Source: Neoceratodus forsteri
Lineage: Eukaryota > Chordata > Ceratodontiformes > Ceratodontidae
Direction: 5' to 3'
Assembly: GCA_016271365.2 (NCBI GenBank)
Contig: CM057459.1
Span: 824,292,501-824,356,500 of the forward strand
Length of the DNA stretch: 64,000 nt
The notes below the pieces were generated by a model that saw only the letters and a list, made by a program, of their open reading frames with translations, searched no databases and had not been told where the DNA came from. Numbering within the stretch: position 1 is the stretch's first letter; each line of letters opens with the position of its first letter. The position numbers and the translations under genes were made by a program. Shown here in pieces: positions 33,765 to 45,790 of this stretch.

Positions 33765-36300
33765 ATGTTAAATTCTTTATTTGAATAAGAAAACACAAAA
33801 AGTACAATCTAGAAAAACAAAACATCTCAGTCTAGTATCAGACTGTACATAAGGAGTTCTGAATATAGCCCAAACCCAGATTAAGGTATACATTGGTGTC
33901 AACAGAAGATGGCATAATGTTTGAGGATCTTGATATCTAAATTTAAGAGGCTTCTCAAGCTCCAGTTGCTAGACCAAGGACAATGAATTGTAAACAAGTG
34001 GTCAGTAGTCCACAGCAGAATTTGAAAGTACACAAACAAGGATGGGTTGTCAGAGGAGATAAAATGTAGGGAAGAGAGGCCCACATTTCAAGGTGCCTAG
34101 GAAGTGTGTTAAGAGCTTGATGTGACATTCACTCATGGGAAGCTAATTGTCCAAGTGTCAGCATCCCTTCATTCTGGGAGGGAATATCTGTGGATCTCAA
34201 ATGCCTAAACAAAAGGTGTTTGGCAATCATAGTAGCAGAAATCACCCTTCCTAAGCTAGGCTCCCTCTTAGGGAGATCTGAGCTATGAAGCCCTATCAGG
34301 ACCAATGGGGCATCCAAATGAACATGTAGAAGTAGAACTTTTCAACAAAAGGACAATGCCTCAACACAATGGGATAAATCAATGTGCAGTTCCATAATAA
34401 AAGGTAAAGGGTTCCCTCCTGTTGGCTACAGCACCAGCATCTGTTGTGGTACATGAGACCCTGTGCATGAAGAAATTGAGGAGTCTTATACCAACAAATT
34501 AGAATTTTAATTGAATTAGTTGAGATCTGATACTTCTACATGCTACATGGGCTCTGTACCAACATAGATTCCATCCATGCAATGAAATGGGATGCCCAGT
34601 TCATCTGCCCATTTCTGGCATGATTGAGCAGTTGAGTGCAGTTTGTTGTCTCTAGGAAGCTTTTTAAACATAGCTGCTCTAACTTTACTGGTCAGCAGCT
34701 ATTTATGTATTGGGCATCTATTCTGGATAGCTGATAGGGTCTTAAGGTGGGGTGGACAGAGCCACTTGAATTGGAGATACCTCCAAAAGTCTCTAGGGGG
34801 AAAATTATATTGGACTCTGATTGCTTCAAATGTTTCTAAGTATTGCTGCCCAGAAGGAAAGAGCTGGTGGACCTGTAAAATTCTTTTCTCTTCCCAAGAG
34901 GGACAATGTATGGTTTTACACAATATAATGAACACAGGAGTGTCCCATAGTGGAGAGTGGAAATGAAGAGTAGGCATTGGCTTTTTCCAGTAGCTAATAG
35001 AAATAGCTAACATGGGGTGATCTGTAGTGATGGCCAGTCTCTGGGAATAGATAACAACTCGAGGTGAGTTTGTGGATAAACAATGGCCTTCAATATGCAC
35101 CCATACTGAGGTAGTTGTTTCACAAGGGGAAAACCACCAAAGCACTTGAATGGAAATGAAAGCCATATGGTAATGTTAAAAGTGTGGGAGCCCTTGCCTG
35201 TGTCCTGCCAATGTTTCCAGTTTGTCTTTCCTGAGATGTACATGCTCCCTCTTCTCATAAAAAAATGGCCATTTAGGTGCTTAAACTGGTCAAACTGTCT
35301 GAGACACATATGGGCAAATAAGCCAGCAAATGGAGCACTTTGGGGGTGAGCATCATTTTAATTGCTTGAACTTTTACTGTAAAGGAAAGGTGGAGTACTT
35401 TCCACTGCTCAACCTCAGCCTTAATTGTTTGCAGTAGGGGTGGCAAAATTAGCTTAGCTTATGACTCGGAACAATGGCATAATAAGGATCCCCAAATAGA
35501 AGATGCCCTCTGGAGTCTACTTCCAATCAGTGCCTCTGAATATTGCAGCAGTACATTGAGAATTAAGTGGTAGAAGTTCAGATTTTGAGTGGTTGACCCA
35601 AAGACCTGAGACCCTGGATTATGCAGAGAGGAGATGTTGTAGGGGGAGGACAACATCAGAGGCATCTAATGTAAGGATAAGGATATCATCAGTGTACATT
35701 AAGGAATTATATTCTGCAGTAGACATGTGTATGCCAGAAATGACTGAGGTGGCCCTTAATGCAATCAAAAGAGATTCTGTGACCAGTAAGAATAATAGAG
35801 GGAACAGTGGGTATCCTTGGCAAGTGTCTCTAAATAATGGAAGGGGAAGGGATAATAGGCTATAGGTGAGGATTCTGGCAGAAGGATTTGTATAAAAGGT
35901 TTGCATTGCTGAGTTAAAGGATTCTGGCAGAATGATTTGTATAAAGGATTTGAATTGTTGAGGTAAAGTAGGGCCCAAATTGGAGTCTATATAGCAATTT
36001 GAGCAGGAATGACTATTCTATGGAACCAAAGGCTTTTTCAAAGTCTATGGAGAGTGCAGCTGCAGAAGATGGGATGGACTTAGCTAAGTGGTGCAAATTT
36101 ATAAAATCATGCAGGTGATCTGAACTGAGCCTACCCTTGATGAATCCCACTTGCGATGAATGTATCAGTTCGGGAAGAGATGATTCTGAGAGGGTGGCCA
36201 ATATTTTAGCCATAACATTGGCATCTGCGTTAATGAGTGATATTGGGTGATAGGCTCCAAAGAGTAGTTAGCTGTGAAAGCCCAAGGTGGTGTCTGTGCA
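33765..36300 (-). mobile_element. Tx1/L1-like LINE number 2, 5'-truncated
   Basis: The 3' end is at 33,765-33,800 on the minus strand (an AATAAAG-type signal and A-rich tail). Sense coding runs from about 36,290 to 34,700 and covers RT motifs 2 to C and the thumb. The 5' part (ORF1, EN, start of RT) is missing, so the copy is truncated, as L1 insertions often are. It is related to number 1. Confidence 0.8.
34700..36290 (-). pseudogene. L1-like number 2 RT, partial (broken)
   Basis: Sense order: YHPISLINADA, MAKILATLSESSLPELIHSS, QVGFIKGRLSSDHLHDFINL, AALSIDFEKAFGSIE (motif A, D and KAF readable), RDTCQGYPLFPLLFLLVTES (motif B), NSLMYTDDILILTLDASD (YTDD, both Asp kept), then the thumb with FWRYLQFKWLCPPHLK near 34,770. 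The RT core is surprisingly legible, but frames change at about 36,010, 35,620 and 35,170. Confidence 0.8.
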
Positions 36301-36379
36301 AAACAGGGCTGGCTAGTTGAATTCAACTCAAGAGTTCCAGAAAGTTTGCACTCAAAGAATGTCTCCACAAAACTGATTT

Positions 36380-36560
36380 AATGTTTCAATTATCCCTTGC
36401 TTTATTGCAAAAATAAATAGAATTTTGTGGCCAGACTGATGGAAGCCCACAACCTAGCCCCAGCGCTTCAGGTATGAAAACCCTTTATCAGGGGTCATGG
36501 CTAATATGGAGGCATGTGTCCTCTTTATACAGCTCACTCATAAATATTCATAACTTAGCA
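36380..36560 (-). mobile_element. Possible Penelope-type pseudo-LTR remnant
   Basis: On the minus strand this reads ACCCCTGATAAAGGG, then TTTCATACCTGAAGCGCTGG, and later TGCAATAAAGCAAGGG. The CTGATnA...GAAnCGC arrangement recalls the hammerhead-bearing pseudo-LTRs of Penelope-like elements, with two core bases changed. No coding part is attached. Tentative. Confidence 0.3.
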
Positions 36561-36669
36561 CCAAAAAAAAAAATATTGAATCAAACGTACCTTAAAATAT
36601 ATGAATGAGGAGGGAAAGATGGGATATTAGTGAGATGTTTAAATTCATTAAAATGTTTAAATAGAGTAC

Positions 36670-37015
36670 CCTACACAGAACTATTCAACAGGTTAGAAGG
36701 CTCAACTACTACCAGTGATAAATGGAAACTGTGAGGAGGGAACTTCAAGAGGAAATTGATGAAAAGCGACTTTACTGAAAGGGTCATGGATGCATAGAAC
36801 AGACTGCCTGCAGAGGCAGTGGGAGTTAAGACCATAGCAGCATTCAAGATTGGGTGGGACAGAGCAGGAGAAAGCTCTGAATCAAGGATGGACCAATTCC
36901 ATGATTGGGGGCTAGGTGCCGGGACCAGAAGAAGATTTTGGAAACTCATGGGCAAACTAGATGGACCCTTGGTCTCCTTCTGCCTTTCTTTCCTATGTTT
37001 CTTTGTATCTAAGAT
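36670..37015 (+). mobile_element. CR1-group LINE 3' fragment, second subfamily
   Basis: A plus-strand fragment reading the end of a LINE ORF2 (RVMDA, RLPAEAVGVKTIAAFKIGWD) and a 3' end GGGCAAACTAGATGGACC, TTGGTCTCCTTCTGCC, CCTATGTTTCTTTGTATC. It lies back to back with the minus-strand CR1 copy B. The 3' block differs from that of copy A, so it is another CR1 subfamily. Confidence 0.75.
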
Positions 37016-37029
37016 GTGACCTGTCCCAT

Positions 37030-38404
37030 CAGAGCACCTCTACTTTGAAACATAGTATTTAATGGCAGATAAGGACTGCTTGGCCCATCCAGTCTGCCTA
37101 TTTTCCCTACCAACTGTAACACTGCAGACCCTACTTGCTCTCTGGCTCCACCCTTCCCTTCCACAAGGTTGCTTTATTCATATTCCATCCCTTCTTGAAT
37201 CTTGATACAGTTTTTTCCCATACTACCTCCTCTGGAAGGCTGTTCCAGGTATCCACAACTCTTTCTGGGAAGAAATACTTTCTTACATCTCCCCTGCGTC
37301 TACCCCCTCCCAAATCATAGTATGGTCCCTAGTCCTTGAACATCTTTTGCTCAAAAAAAAAGCTTTCTTCTTGAACCTTATTTATGTCATTGAGGTATTT
37401 GAAAATTTCTTTCATAAGCCCTCTCTCTCTCATTTCCTCCAGGGTATACATATTGAGGTCCTTCTATCTCTCCTCATAGGGTTTTTGATGCAGACCCTTC
37501 ACCATTTTAATTGCTCTCCTCTGGACCACCTCTACTCTGTCTATGTCCTTCCTGAGATGTGGTCTACAGAACTGGGCACCTCCCTCTTTCTGCTGGAGAT
37601 ACCCCTCCCTATGCACTCCAACATCCCACTGAATCTCCACCCTGCCTTGCCACACTGTTTGGCCACTTTTAGGTAATCAGATGCGAGTACCCTTATGTCT
37701 GTTTCCTGTGTGGTGGTTGCCAGTACCACTCCCTCCATTTAATACTTTGCCCGTTTGTGTCTGTGCCACCAGTGCAACATTTTTTTGCACTTTTTCAAAT
37801 TGAAATTCAGTTGCCACACTTTGACCATTTCTCAGGTTTTCTAGATCTCTTATGTTTTCAACCCCCTGGGGTGTCAGCCCTATTACGGATCTTATTGTTG
37901 CCTGCAAAATGACATACCTTCCCTTCTAGTCCCTCTACAATGTTGGTAACAAATACATTAAAGTGAACAGATCCCAGTACTGACTCTTGTGGCACCCCGC
38001 TGGTCGCCCTCCCTCCTTCCTCAGAGTGAACTCCGCTCACCACTACCTCTGTCTGCTATCTCCCAACCAATTTTTCCCCAGTTTAAAACCTTGGATTCAC
38101 CCTTAGTCTGCTCAGCTTATTTATGAGTCTCCTGTGAGGAATGATGTTGAATGCCTTACTGAAATCTAGGTAGGCTGCATCCACTGCTCCACCCTGATCT
38201 ACTTCTCTGACCCCAGTCAAAGAAATCTATAAAATTTGTTTGACATGACCTCCCTTGTGAATCCATGCTGCTTCATATCCTGTAAGCCACTGGATTCAAG
38301 ATATTCCACAATACTTTCCTTCAGTAGTGATTCCATTAATTTCCAAATACTAAGGTCAAGCTGACTGGCCTATAACTTCCAGTTTCCTCTTTAATACCAC
38401 TTTT
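37030..38404 (-). mobile_element. CR1 LINE copy B, 3' piece (RT and tail)
   Basis: The 3' third of a CR1 on the minus strand. From 38,404 down: KSGIKEETGSYRP, QSVLGSVHFNVF, CHFAGNNKI (the FADD box changed to FAGN), then GKVAKQCGKA-like decayed sequence, CRPHLRKDIDRVEVVQRRAI, MVKGLHQKPYEER, FFPERVVDTWNSLPEEVV and the CR1 3' block near 37,090-37,030. The piece ends at 38,404 inside the RT and continues at 41,976. More decayed than copy A. Confidence 0.9.
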
Positions 38405-41400
38405 AATCCAATCAAATGCAATAAAATGTATTTATAAAAAGTGCTGCTCAAAACATCACAGTGCTTATACAATATGGACAGTACAAATTTAAAAACACAA
38501 TAGAATAATCTTAAATAGATAAAATATAATCACAGCATTCGGCTCAATCAAAACTTTGGGAAAGCCAGATTAAAATGTTACATTTGGAATGCAGATTTAA
38601 AGCCCTTCATGGTCAGGCATGCCCTCATCTGATGAAGTAGAGAATTCCACAAGGATGGGGCAACAAATGCAAATGTATGGGCCCCAGAGGTCTTAAGACG
38701 AACCCTGAAAATCTCTAGCAATCTCTCGTTGGTGGAGCGGAGAGAGTGGAGGGGGCAGTAGGGATGCAGAAGCTTTTGCAGATAACATGGTTCTTGTCCA
38801 TGTAGGGCTTTATAGGTCAGCAAACTGACCTTCAAGGTGATCTGCCACTGAATTGTTAGCCAGTGTAGATCACACAGCACAGGTGTGACATGGTTGGATC
38901 AGGACAAACCAGTCAACAGCCTGGCCACCGAATTCTGCACCAGCTGCAAGAGGTGAATATCGACCCCTGGTAGCCCTAGGTACAGGGAGTTGCAGTAATC
39001 AAGGCAGGTGAACTCAAAGGCAAGGACCAACATTGGAAGATCATCAGGCAAGACTGAGTGCTTAACATGGGAGATATTCCTCAGATGGTAAGAAGAAGTC
39101 CTGAAGATGGATGACACCTAAGACTTATGTGTCAATCCCTCGTCAAAAATAACACCCAGATTTCACCCCTGGTTAGAGGCCATCAGCTGGCTACCCCATA
39201 GTCAAAGCCCAGAAGGTGTAAGCTGAAAGCCCTCAACTTGATAACCAGGGTCCACAACCAGAACCTCAGTTTTGTCTGGGTTCAACCTTGACTAGTTGGA
39301 ATTCATCCAATCCTGGATCTCAGAGAGGCAGTTGTTAAAGAACGAGAAATAATTATCCTGCTTAAGCACAAAGGACATGTTTAGCTAAGTATCATCTGCA
39401 TAGCAGTGAAAACTCAGCCCATACTGCCTTACAATGTCTCCCAATGGCAGCATGTACACCGTGAACAACATGGGTGGTAAGACAAAGCCCTGTGGCACCC
39501 CACAAGGCAGGGAGAAAGAGCCAGAGGAATAAACTCTGACACCACTCTCTGCAACCTACCTATGAGGAAAGACTGTAACCATCTGAGGACTGTACCGACA
39601 GCCCACAGATCAACCACAGACACTCCAATATCACTCCATAGTCCACAGTGTCAAATGCTGTGGAGAGATCAAGAAGAACCAAGATGGAACAGCTCTTCTG
39701 ATCACTCGCTATCAGGAGATCATCGAGTACCCAAACTAGGGCCATCTCAGTATTAAGTTTCTTCTGAAATCTGGACAGGAGAGGATCATAGATATTGTTG
39801 ATGGTGAGATGATCATCCAGTTGTTGTGCTACCACCTTCTCAATAGCCTTACTCACAAAGAGAAGGTTAGAGATGGGCCTTAGTTAACGAGACAGTCTGG
39901 GTCAAGAGAAGGTTTCTAAGGAGAGGTATAACAACCACCTCCTTCAGGATGTCCAGAAACACCCCTGTCTCTAATGAACTCCAGACAGTCTCAGCTAGGA
40001 CCAGGCCAATGACCTCAACACACCCCACAAGTAGGCATCTAGTCCGGGTCCAAACTATAGCTGGTTGGCTGCATACTCTGGACAATCCACACAATATCCT
40101 CAATCTCCAACCTGACAAAGTCAGACCAGATGCACAGAGGCCCTGCATCCTCCCACCGACTACCACTACACCCACTGGAATGGGTTGAACAGATCCTGGA
40201 CCTGATGTCAGCAACCTTATCTGTAAAGAACTGAGCAAACCCATCACATTTCTCCTGTGGCAATGTTCGCCAAGACTGCAGACAGGTTGGATTGCAGTCT
40301 GTCCACTGTTTGGAAGAACTGAGCTGGTCTGTTCTATGCAGCAGCAATCTCCTAGACAGGAACTCTGCCTTCTTAAGGAGATAGCTGATTGATAGTCCTT
40401 ATAATGGGCCATCAATCTAAGCCTGTCGGCATCAAGGCCTGATTTCTGCCAGCACCATTCCAGTCTTCCTCCCACTCTCCTCAGCTCCCACAAGGCCCCA
40501 TCAAACCAAGGGTACCAAGGGTGAAGGGTGAGGGTATGAACCGGAAAGGAGCTATGGAATCCAGAGCTCATCATGGCCTTATTATAGGCCAGTACCAGAT
40601 TGTCTGGATCCAAGCTTCCACTCAGTAAACATGATAGGTCCAGTACCGCTATCAGGCCATCAGGGGTTAAACCCCTTAAAGGGTGGTACCGGACCATATC
40701 CATAGGGGCAGGCCTATGGGGGGGCCTGGAAATTGAACCTTATGCTGTGATGGTCCAATCAACTGACCAACCCCACCACCAAGCTGGAGGTCTCATACCC
40801 AGTAGGAAGACCAGGTCCAATGAATGACCGTACTTATGCCTAGCAGAGGTAATCACCTGTGTGAATCCCAGAGAATTCATAAGCTGGAGGTAGTCATGTC
40901 CAAACTGTGAGAGTTCATCATCCACCCATGCATTAAAGTCCCCCAGAACCACCCATCTGGGAGACTCCAATACCATGTCAAAGCAGAAATCCACAACTTC
41001 CTTTAGGAACTGCTTCCCATCCCTGGTGGACGTTGTAATGAGAGTAATCCTGTACCCTATACCTGCACCGATGATACATTTGAAGGATCCAGTCTCCTCA
41101 ACTAGTACCTCTACAAGGCCCAATTCTGATCTAAAACATATGGCTACACCCCACCCCTATGATCCGCCCTCGAGCGGTGTATCACTGAGAACCTGTCCTG
41201 AATAGCTGACTCATGAACTGGGCCAGCATTATCATCCAGCCAGGTCTCAGTGATGCAAGCCAGGTCCGATGACCCCACAAGATCTGCAATTATTGCAGTC
41301 TTGTTTTTAATAGACTTGGCATTGCATAACACTGCCTGAGTAGGATGGGGCACCGAAGACTGCCATGTCATCTGCCCACTCAAGGTGGTGCCCTTGAGTA

Positions 41401-41975
41401 TGGATACCAGACAAGGATGACCCCTACCTGGAACCCAATTCACCCCAGGGCATAGTCTCATTCCCATGACCCCAATCCACCCCAACTTCCCTCCCCCTCA
41501 AGGTCCATGGCCACCACCCCTGCATCTCCTCCTCACTATCCCCAAAGCCCAACATCACCCATATACATCAGCGGGCATTTGGGGACAGCTAAAGGGATGG
41601 AGACCCCAGAGCTCAGCGGTGGAGTAGCACCTGGCTGGGAGAGCTCCCTGCCAACACATACCTACAACCCCACACAGCAATCAAACATATATCAAAAAAC
41701 AAATACAAAAACAACACAGCTGAAAAATAATCCATAAAACACTCCCACAACCCCCCAAAAGAAAATAAGTCCTTTAGAATAGAAAAAAATGGTCCAAAAT
41801 TGTAGTCCTTTGAAATCAGTACCCAGCAATGACTAAGCACACCAGAGACTTCCAACTTCAAATATGGGAAAGATGGGCTCTCACCCTCACCCAGCCAATA
41901 ACGTTCTGTCCAAGCTGCAGCACTCCCACTGCAACAGAAAGTCAAGAAATTAAATAAATGCAGTGATAAAAAGCT
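38405..41975 (-). mobile_element. L2 LINE number 2 inserted in CR1 copy B
   Basis: A minus-strand LINE of about 3.6 kb whose two edges lie in the CR1 RT (KSG and RRAD blocks of the same CR1 segment). In sense order: a 5' part (41,975-41,486), EN (41,485-40,740), RT (40,703-38,578), and a 3' end GCAGCACTTTTTATAAATAC. Clear target duplications are not seen, and about 15 bases of CR1 appear lost at the junction. The family differs from the L2-like LINE number 1. Confidence 0.85.
38578..41485 (-). pseudogene. L2 number 2 ORF2, endonuclease and RT (broken)
   Basis: EN: LCNAKSIKNKTAIIADLV, DLACITETWLDD (ETW block), RWVVLGDFNAWVDDE. RT: EKVVAQQLDDHLTINNIYDP, LLDLSTAFDTVDYG (motif A), then HCYADDT (YADD kept, a stop follows) near 39,385, and the C-terminal segment YKALHGQEPCYLQKLLHPYC and PSLWNSLLHQMRACLTMKGF. 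The LLASD...LVLLDLSTAFDTVDH wording is typical of the L2 clade. Frames change at about 41,150, 40,730, 39,860 and 39,120. Confidence 0.85.
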
Positions 41976-42724
41976 GTCTGCTCTCCTCCAGTCCTGTGGG
42001 ACCACCCCCCTTTCCAGTGAGTGGTTGATCAGGACTGTCAGAGGTGCTGTTAGCTTGTTCAGTATTCTTCAATGTATCCTGACTGGTCCCATTGCCTTGT
42101 CCACTTTCAAATTTGTGAGTTCATTCAGGACTCTGTCCTCTCTAAATGGACTAGTATCCACCATCCTACCAATGATGCCCCTGGCTCTTATATGTGGACC
42201 CTTGCCTTCCCTTTCCTCTGTAAACACAGAACAAAAGTATTTGTTCAGAATGTCTGCTTTTTCCTGATCCCCTCCAACCCCCCCACCCACCATCCTTAGC
42301 CTTAAAATCCCCCCTCTGATCCTTGTCCTTTCACTTACATACCTGAATAATGACTTGTCTTCATTCTTTACTGCCTGGGCTATTTTCTCCTCCATCTGAA
42401 CATTCGCACTTCTTACTGCTTTCCCTGCCTCCCTATGCTTCTCTTGATACTCCATCATGTCCTTCTCACTGTGTCTCCTTATACCTCCTGAATGCTAACT
42501 TTGTTGCTTTTACCTTCATAGACACCTCTTTTGAAAGCCATAGCAGTTTCTTTTTTTCTTGCTTTTGCTTACTTGCCTGACACAGAGGAATGTTGCCTCT
42601 CTATCCCAGCTGTTAGTTGTGCCCACTGTTCCTCCACTCCCACTGCATCCCCCACCTGGACATCTCTAATGCATTCCCTTATCTTTGTAAAATTGGCCCT
42701 TCTGAAGTCCAGGACCTTTGCCTT
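41976..42724 (-). mobile_element. CR1 LINE copy B, middle piece
   Basis: Joins the L2 insertion and the ERV. Sense residues from 42,720 down: KVLDFRRANFTKIRECI, EEQWAQLTAGIER, EKHREAGKAVRSANVQMEEK, NEDKSLFRYVSERTRI, GGDQEKADILNKYFCSVFTE, VDTSPFREDRVLNELTNLKV, DKAMGPVRIH and VVPQDWRRAD. These line up in the same order with CR1 copy A at about 13,370-14,100. The last four bases, CCTT, form the left ERV target duplication. Confidence 0.9.
42721..42724. repeat. ERV target-site duplication, left copy
   Basis: CCTT precedes the 5' LTR. The same four bases follow the 3' LTR at 60,240-60,243. With one copy removed, CR1 coding joins without a break in frame (LTK then AKV). Four bases is the size made by gamma-, epsilon- and spumaretrovirus integrases. 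Confidence 0.85.
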
Positions 42725-43246
42725 TGTAGACCTACATGCCCTAGTAACCAAGGTGGAGACTGCCTTCAGTTAAAAAAATAAGGGAACATAGAATTATGTT
42801 GTAGTGTTTTATTTTATTTGTGGCTTTATTGCATCACCTGCTGACATTAGCTAATATGCAAAGCTTAGCACAACTTTCTGAAAATCTCTACTGTCACCCA
42901 AAAGTACTGCTAGTCAGCAATATTTTTTATCTATGTGTACATGCAAAAGTTATAGTTTTGGGTGTTAGACGCCCACCTCATCCACCAATGAAAGCTGTGC
43001 ACTGCATGGAAGATGAGCCTTTACTCAGAAACAGACTTTCCTATCGCACTATATAATATGATGTAAGTTCTTTGTTCACTGAGTTTTCAGCAAGATCACC
43101 CGGTGTTCGAGAGGTACCTAACTCCCAGCTGTTTCTAAGTAAGCTGTTTGTATGTGCCAGACAATAAAGCCCTAATAGACTGCAAGACCTGTCTCTGAGT
43201 ACTGTCTGCCATCAACTCAGAGTATTCTACCAGAACCAAGCTAACA
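42725..43246 (+). repeat. ERV 5' LTR, 522 bp
   Basis: Starts TGTAGACCTACATGCCCTAG and ends CCAAGCTAACA, so it has TG...CA termini. A TATATAA box lies at 43,050-43,056 and an AATAAA signal at 43,163-43,168, giving a U3-R-U5 order. Compared with the 3' LTR it differs at roughly one base in ten (by eye, not computed). Confidence 0.93.
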
Positions 43247-43783
43247 AAGTGATGACTGCGGTAGGACCTGATTGAACAGAACTGAACCAGAGCAAGTAGA
43301 GGTGTTCAGAAAAATTTTATACAGAACAACTTTCAGGTGCTTCCATGTCTGGATGGGTCTGGGATTATGGAAGGTTAGAGAGGCTACACCCCCTCGTCCT
43401 ACACTTGAAAAGGGTTTGAAGGATTATGTATACTGGTTGCATAACTGCCTGATTGTGGGACATAAAGTGTATCGATATGCTTTGTGTTCTGGGTTAGTTC
43501 AGGTAGAAGTGGACCTCTCATTCAAAAATGGCCATCAGCACAGAGCTGAAACTTGACTTCTCCAATTTCCTAGCCTTTCATGGAGGCTGGGGTGATTTTG
43601 CACTGGATACAAATTCGCTGGGACATCTGATACAGTATTGTGCACCTATATTTGGAAGCCTGACCTATGGCTAAAAACATGATCAGAAGGGCTTAATAGT
43701 AACTAACCTCTTTGCTGCCTTACAAGCAGTAGAAACAGAGGTCTTAGCTTTGGAGAAAGGAGCTGGGATCTAAAGCCTGTGAC
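43247..43783 (+). other. ERV leader
   Basis: Non-coding stretch between the LTR and gag. A primer-binding site should follow the LTR directly. The bases there (AAGTGATGACTGCGGTAGGA) do not match any tRNA 3' end that I recognise, so the site is mutated or unusual. The short 43,272-43,556 frame has no domain. Confidence 0.6.
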
Positions 43784-45480
43784 ATGGGCAAGCTGCAGAC
43801 CAGCCTGGAACAAGAAATCCAGAAGGTCCAAAATGAGGCTCAGAGTGAACTGCATACTACTGTACAGGATCATGAAAAGATTTTGCAGGATAAAATGCAT
43901 GCGTTACAGATGAATGATTTGTTGACTGGGATGAATAATACGTTGCAGAGTGAGAATGAGGAGCTGTATGATGAGTTAGGACAGTGTCAGGAGGCATTGG
44001 AAGGGAAATTAGGGAAAATCATGAAACCATCTCCAGCGTCTGAGTTTTGCAGGAGTATGTAGCTAAGGGACAGTTCAGGGCAGGGATGGCAGGATAAATC
44101 AAGATGGCAAAGTTACACCACACAGTAATGATCCTGAAGAGTCATGCACTAGCAATGCTGTGCCCTCGCCCATTATTCTGATATCATCAGAAGATGACAA
44201 CAGTGATGATGGAGAAATCCAAGATGGTTTTCCATGGGACTCTGGTAGATGGATGCCTCAGCCTCCACTGGTTGCAGCTTTCAATAAGCAGGATAAGAAA
44301 GAGGTAGAACAAATGATCAACTTAGCAATCACAAAGGTTGGGGTCTCTGAGGCACAGTTCACGGCTGTCCATCAGGCCGTGACAGACATGCTTAAAAAGG
44401 AAGTGGAAAAGCAAACTGTCATTCAGGGTATGGGCATGGGCATGGCCATGGCTGAAGCTGTCATCAAGACAATCAATAATGATTGAGATGGACATTCTCC
44501 AAATGCTCTGCAGTCTGCACAGGCCATCCAAACAATCATGGACAAGGTGGGCCACATGAGCCACACTGAGAATTTGAGTTTCCATCTGGAAAGAGTGAAA
44601 AGTCACTGTGAGATGCTCAGCCTTCCCCCTGAGCATAGATTTCAGGTCTTGAGACAAACCATTGACCTGACACTTTGGGCCAAACTGTCCAAAACTGTCT
44701 GTTCAGACAACTAGGCCAAATTTGAAACAGTCCCCACTGCCCTTCTGGCAGTGAACAACCCCAACCTCATTGGTGTAATGTCAGCCCATCTGATTAAACA
44801 GTACACCAAATAATCACTGGGCAGTATGACAGTTGCCTGTGGCTAGCCTACCAAACCAGCAAGACTATGGTCAGGGAAGACTCAGACTGAGATTCAATTG
44901 AGTACAAAAGTTTGTTTCTGAAAAATTTGCAGCTGAGCCTCTATAAGAAGGTGGAAGCAATGGTGCTTCCAGAATGGGACCACTTCCACAATATTTTGGA
45001 ATGAGCAGAATGGGCCTTCCAAATTTTCATTTGGGATTTGACATCCTCCAAGGCCAAAGTGGCTGTGGTGCAGCCCAGCGCTGAGCCATCCACCCAGTAA
45101 ATCATTCATAGAAGGCAAACCCAAGGAGTCTCCACCAGACAAGTCCTCCTACCAGAAGGGGGTATGGGTACCATACCAGCAACAGGAACTATAGAATGTA
45201 CCAGCCCAAGGAAGACCAAGAGGACAAGGATAGGAAGGGTGGATACAAAGAGAATGGGCCAATCCCTTCTTACAAAGACCTAGTCAAGGAAAACAATTGG
45301 CTCTGGGAATATATTACCAAGATTCAATTGGTAGCAACAAACCTATCAGCATGAACTGTGGCCGCAATTTCATCTGCCCCTACAGCAACGGAAAGTCCCC
45401 AGGAGAGCGAGAGGCCTCAAAAGCAGAAATATCCATACATGGCAGTACAACAGATTCTCCAGGAGATGAGTCCTTTGTGT
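43784..45480 (+). pseudogene. ERV gag (broken)
   Basis: Encodes the structural polyprotein of the particle. The first segment (43,784-44,062, 92 residues) is coiled-coil-like (EQEIQKVQNEAQ, LQSENEELYDELGQCQEA). A second (44,160-44,486, 108 residues) starts with an acidic run and continues as AFNKQDKKEVEQMINLAITK. A capsid-like stretch follows in another frame up to about 44,820. The 45,100-45,300 part is basic and polar, as a nucleocapsid would be, but no CCHC knuckle is visible. Position before the protease is the main support. At least four stops or shifts. Confidence 0.6.
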
Positions 45481-45499
45481 GATCAGGCCAGGACAGATT

Positions 45500-45790
45500 G
45501 GACTGATGATGTCAGTCCCCAGTCCGCATAGTCATTATCATCATGATTGATGATTCCGGCCACCCTTGTGTGGAAACACTGGTTGGGGGCCACCAGCCTC
45601 AACTACTTCTTGACACGGGTGCTGCAGTTTCTTTGTTACACCAAGATGATCCACAACTGTCTCCATGGTCGACAGGAAAATACAAACCTGCCCAAATCTT
45701 TGAGGGGACTGTAATAACAACTTACAGGTCCAAGTCAATACCTATGCTAATAGGCACTCTGCAAATCAAGCATCATTTTGATTGAATGGT
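45500..45790 (+). pseudogene. ERV protease (broken)
   Basis: The frame at 45,543-45,785 (80 residues) shows PQLLLDTGAAVSLLHQ, the active-site DTGA of a retroviral aspartic protease, followed by a flap-like IFEGTVITTYRSK stretch. The second conserved block of the fold, expected after about 45,785, lies in another frame (HQSILGVDFL near 45,800). It cleaves Gag and Pol in active viruses. Confidence 0.8.

Noticed and set aside
33373..33765. 130-residue plus-strand frame as a secreted protein gene
   Set aside because: S/T/P/F-rich low complexity in pyrimidine-rich DNA, abutting the L1 tail; no signal peptide pattern and no promoter.
38436..41983. ATAAAAAG...CTGCTC at both ends of the L2 insertion as a target duplication
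   Set aside because: The left copy lies inside the conserved L2 3' end, and CR1 sequence is not continuous up to it. Treated as chance.
44322..44657. 111-residue minus-strand frame with His-rich end
   Set aside because: Antisense shadow of the ERV gag capsid region.
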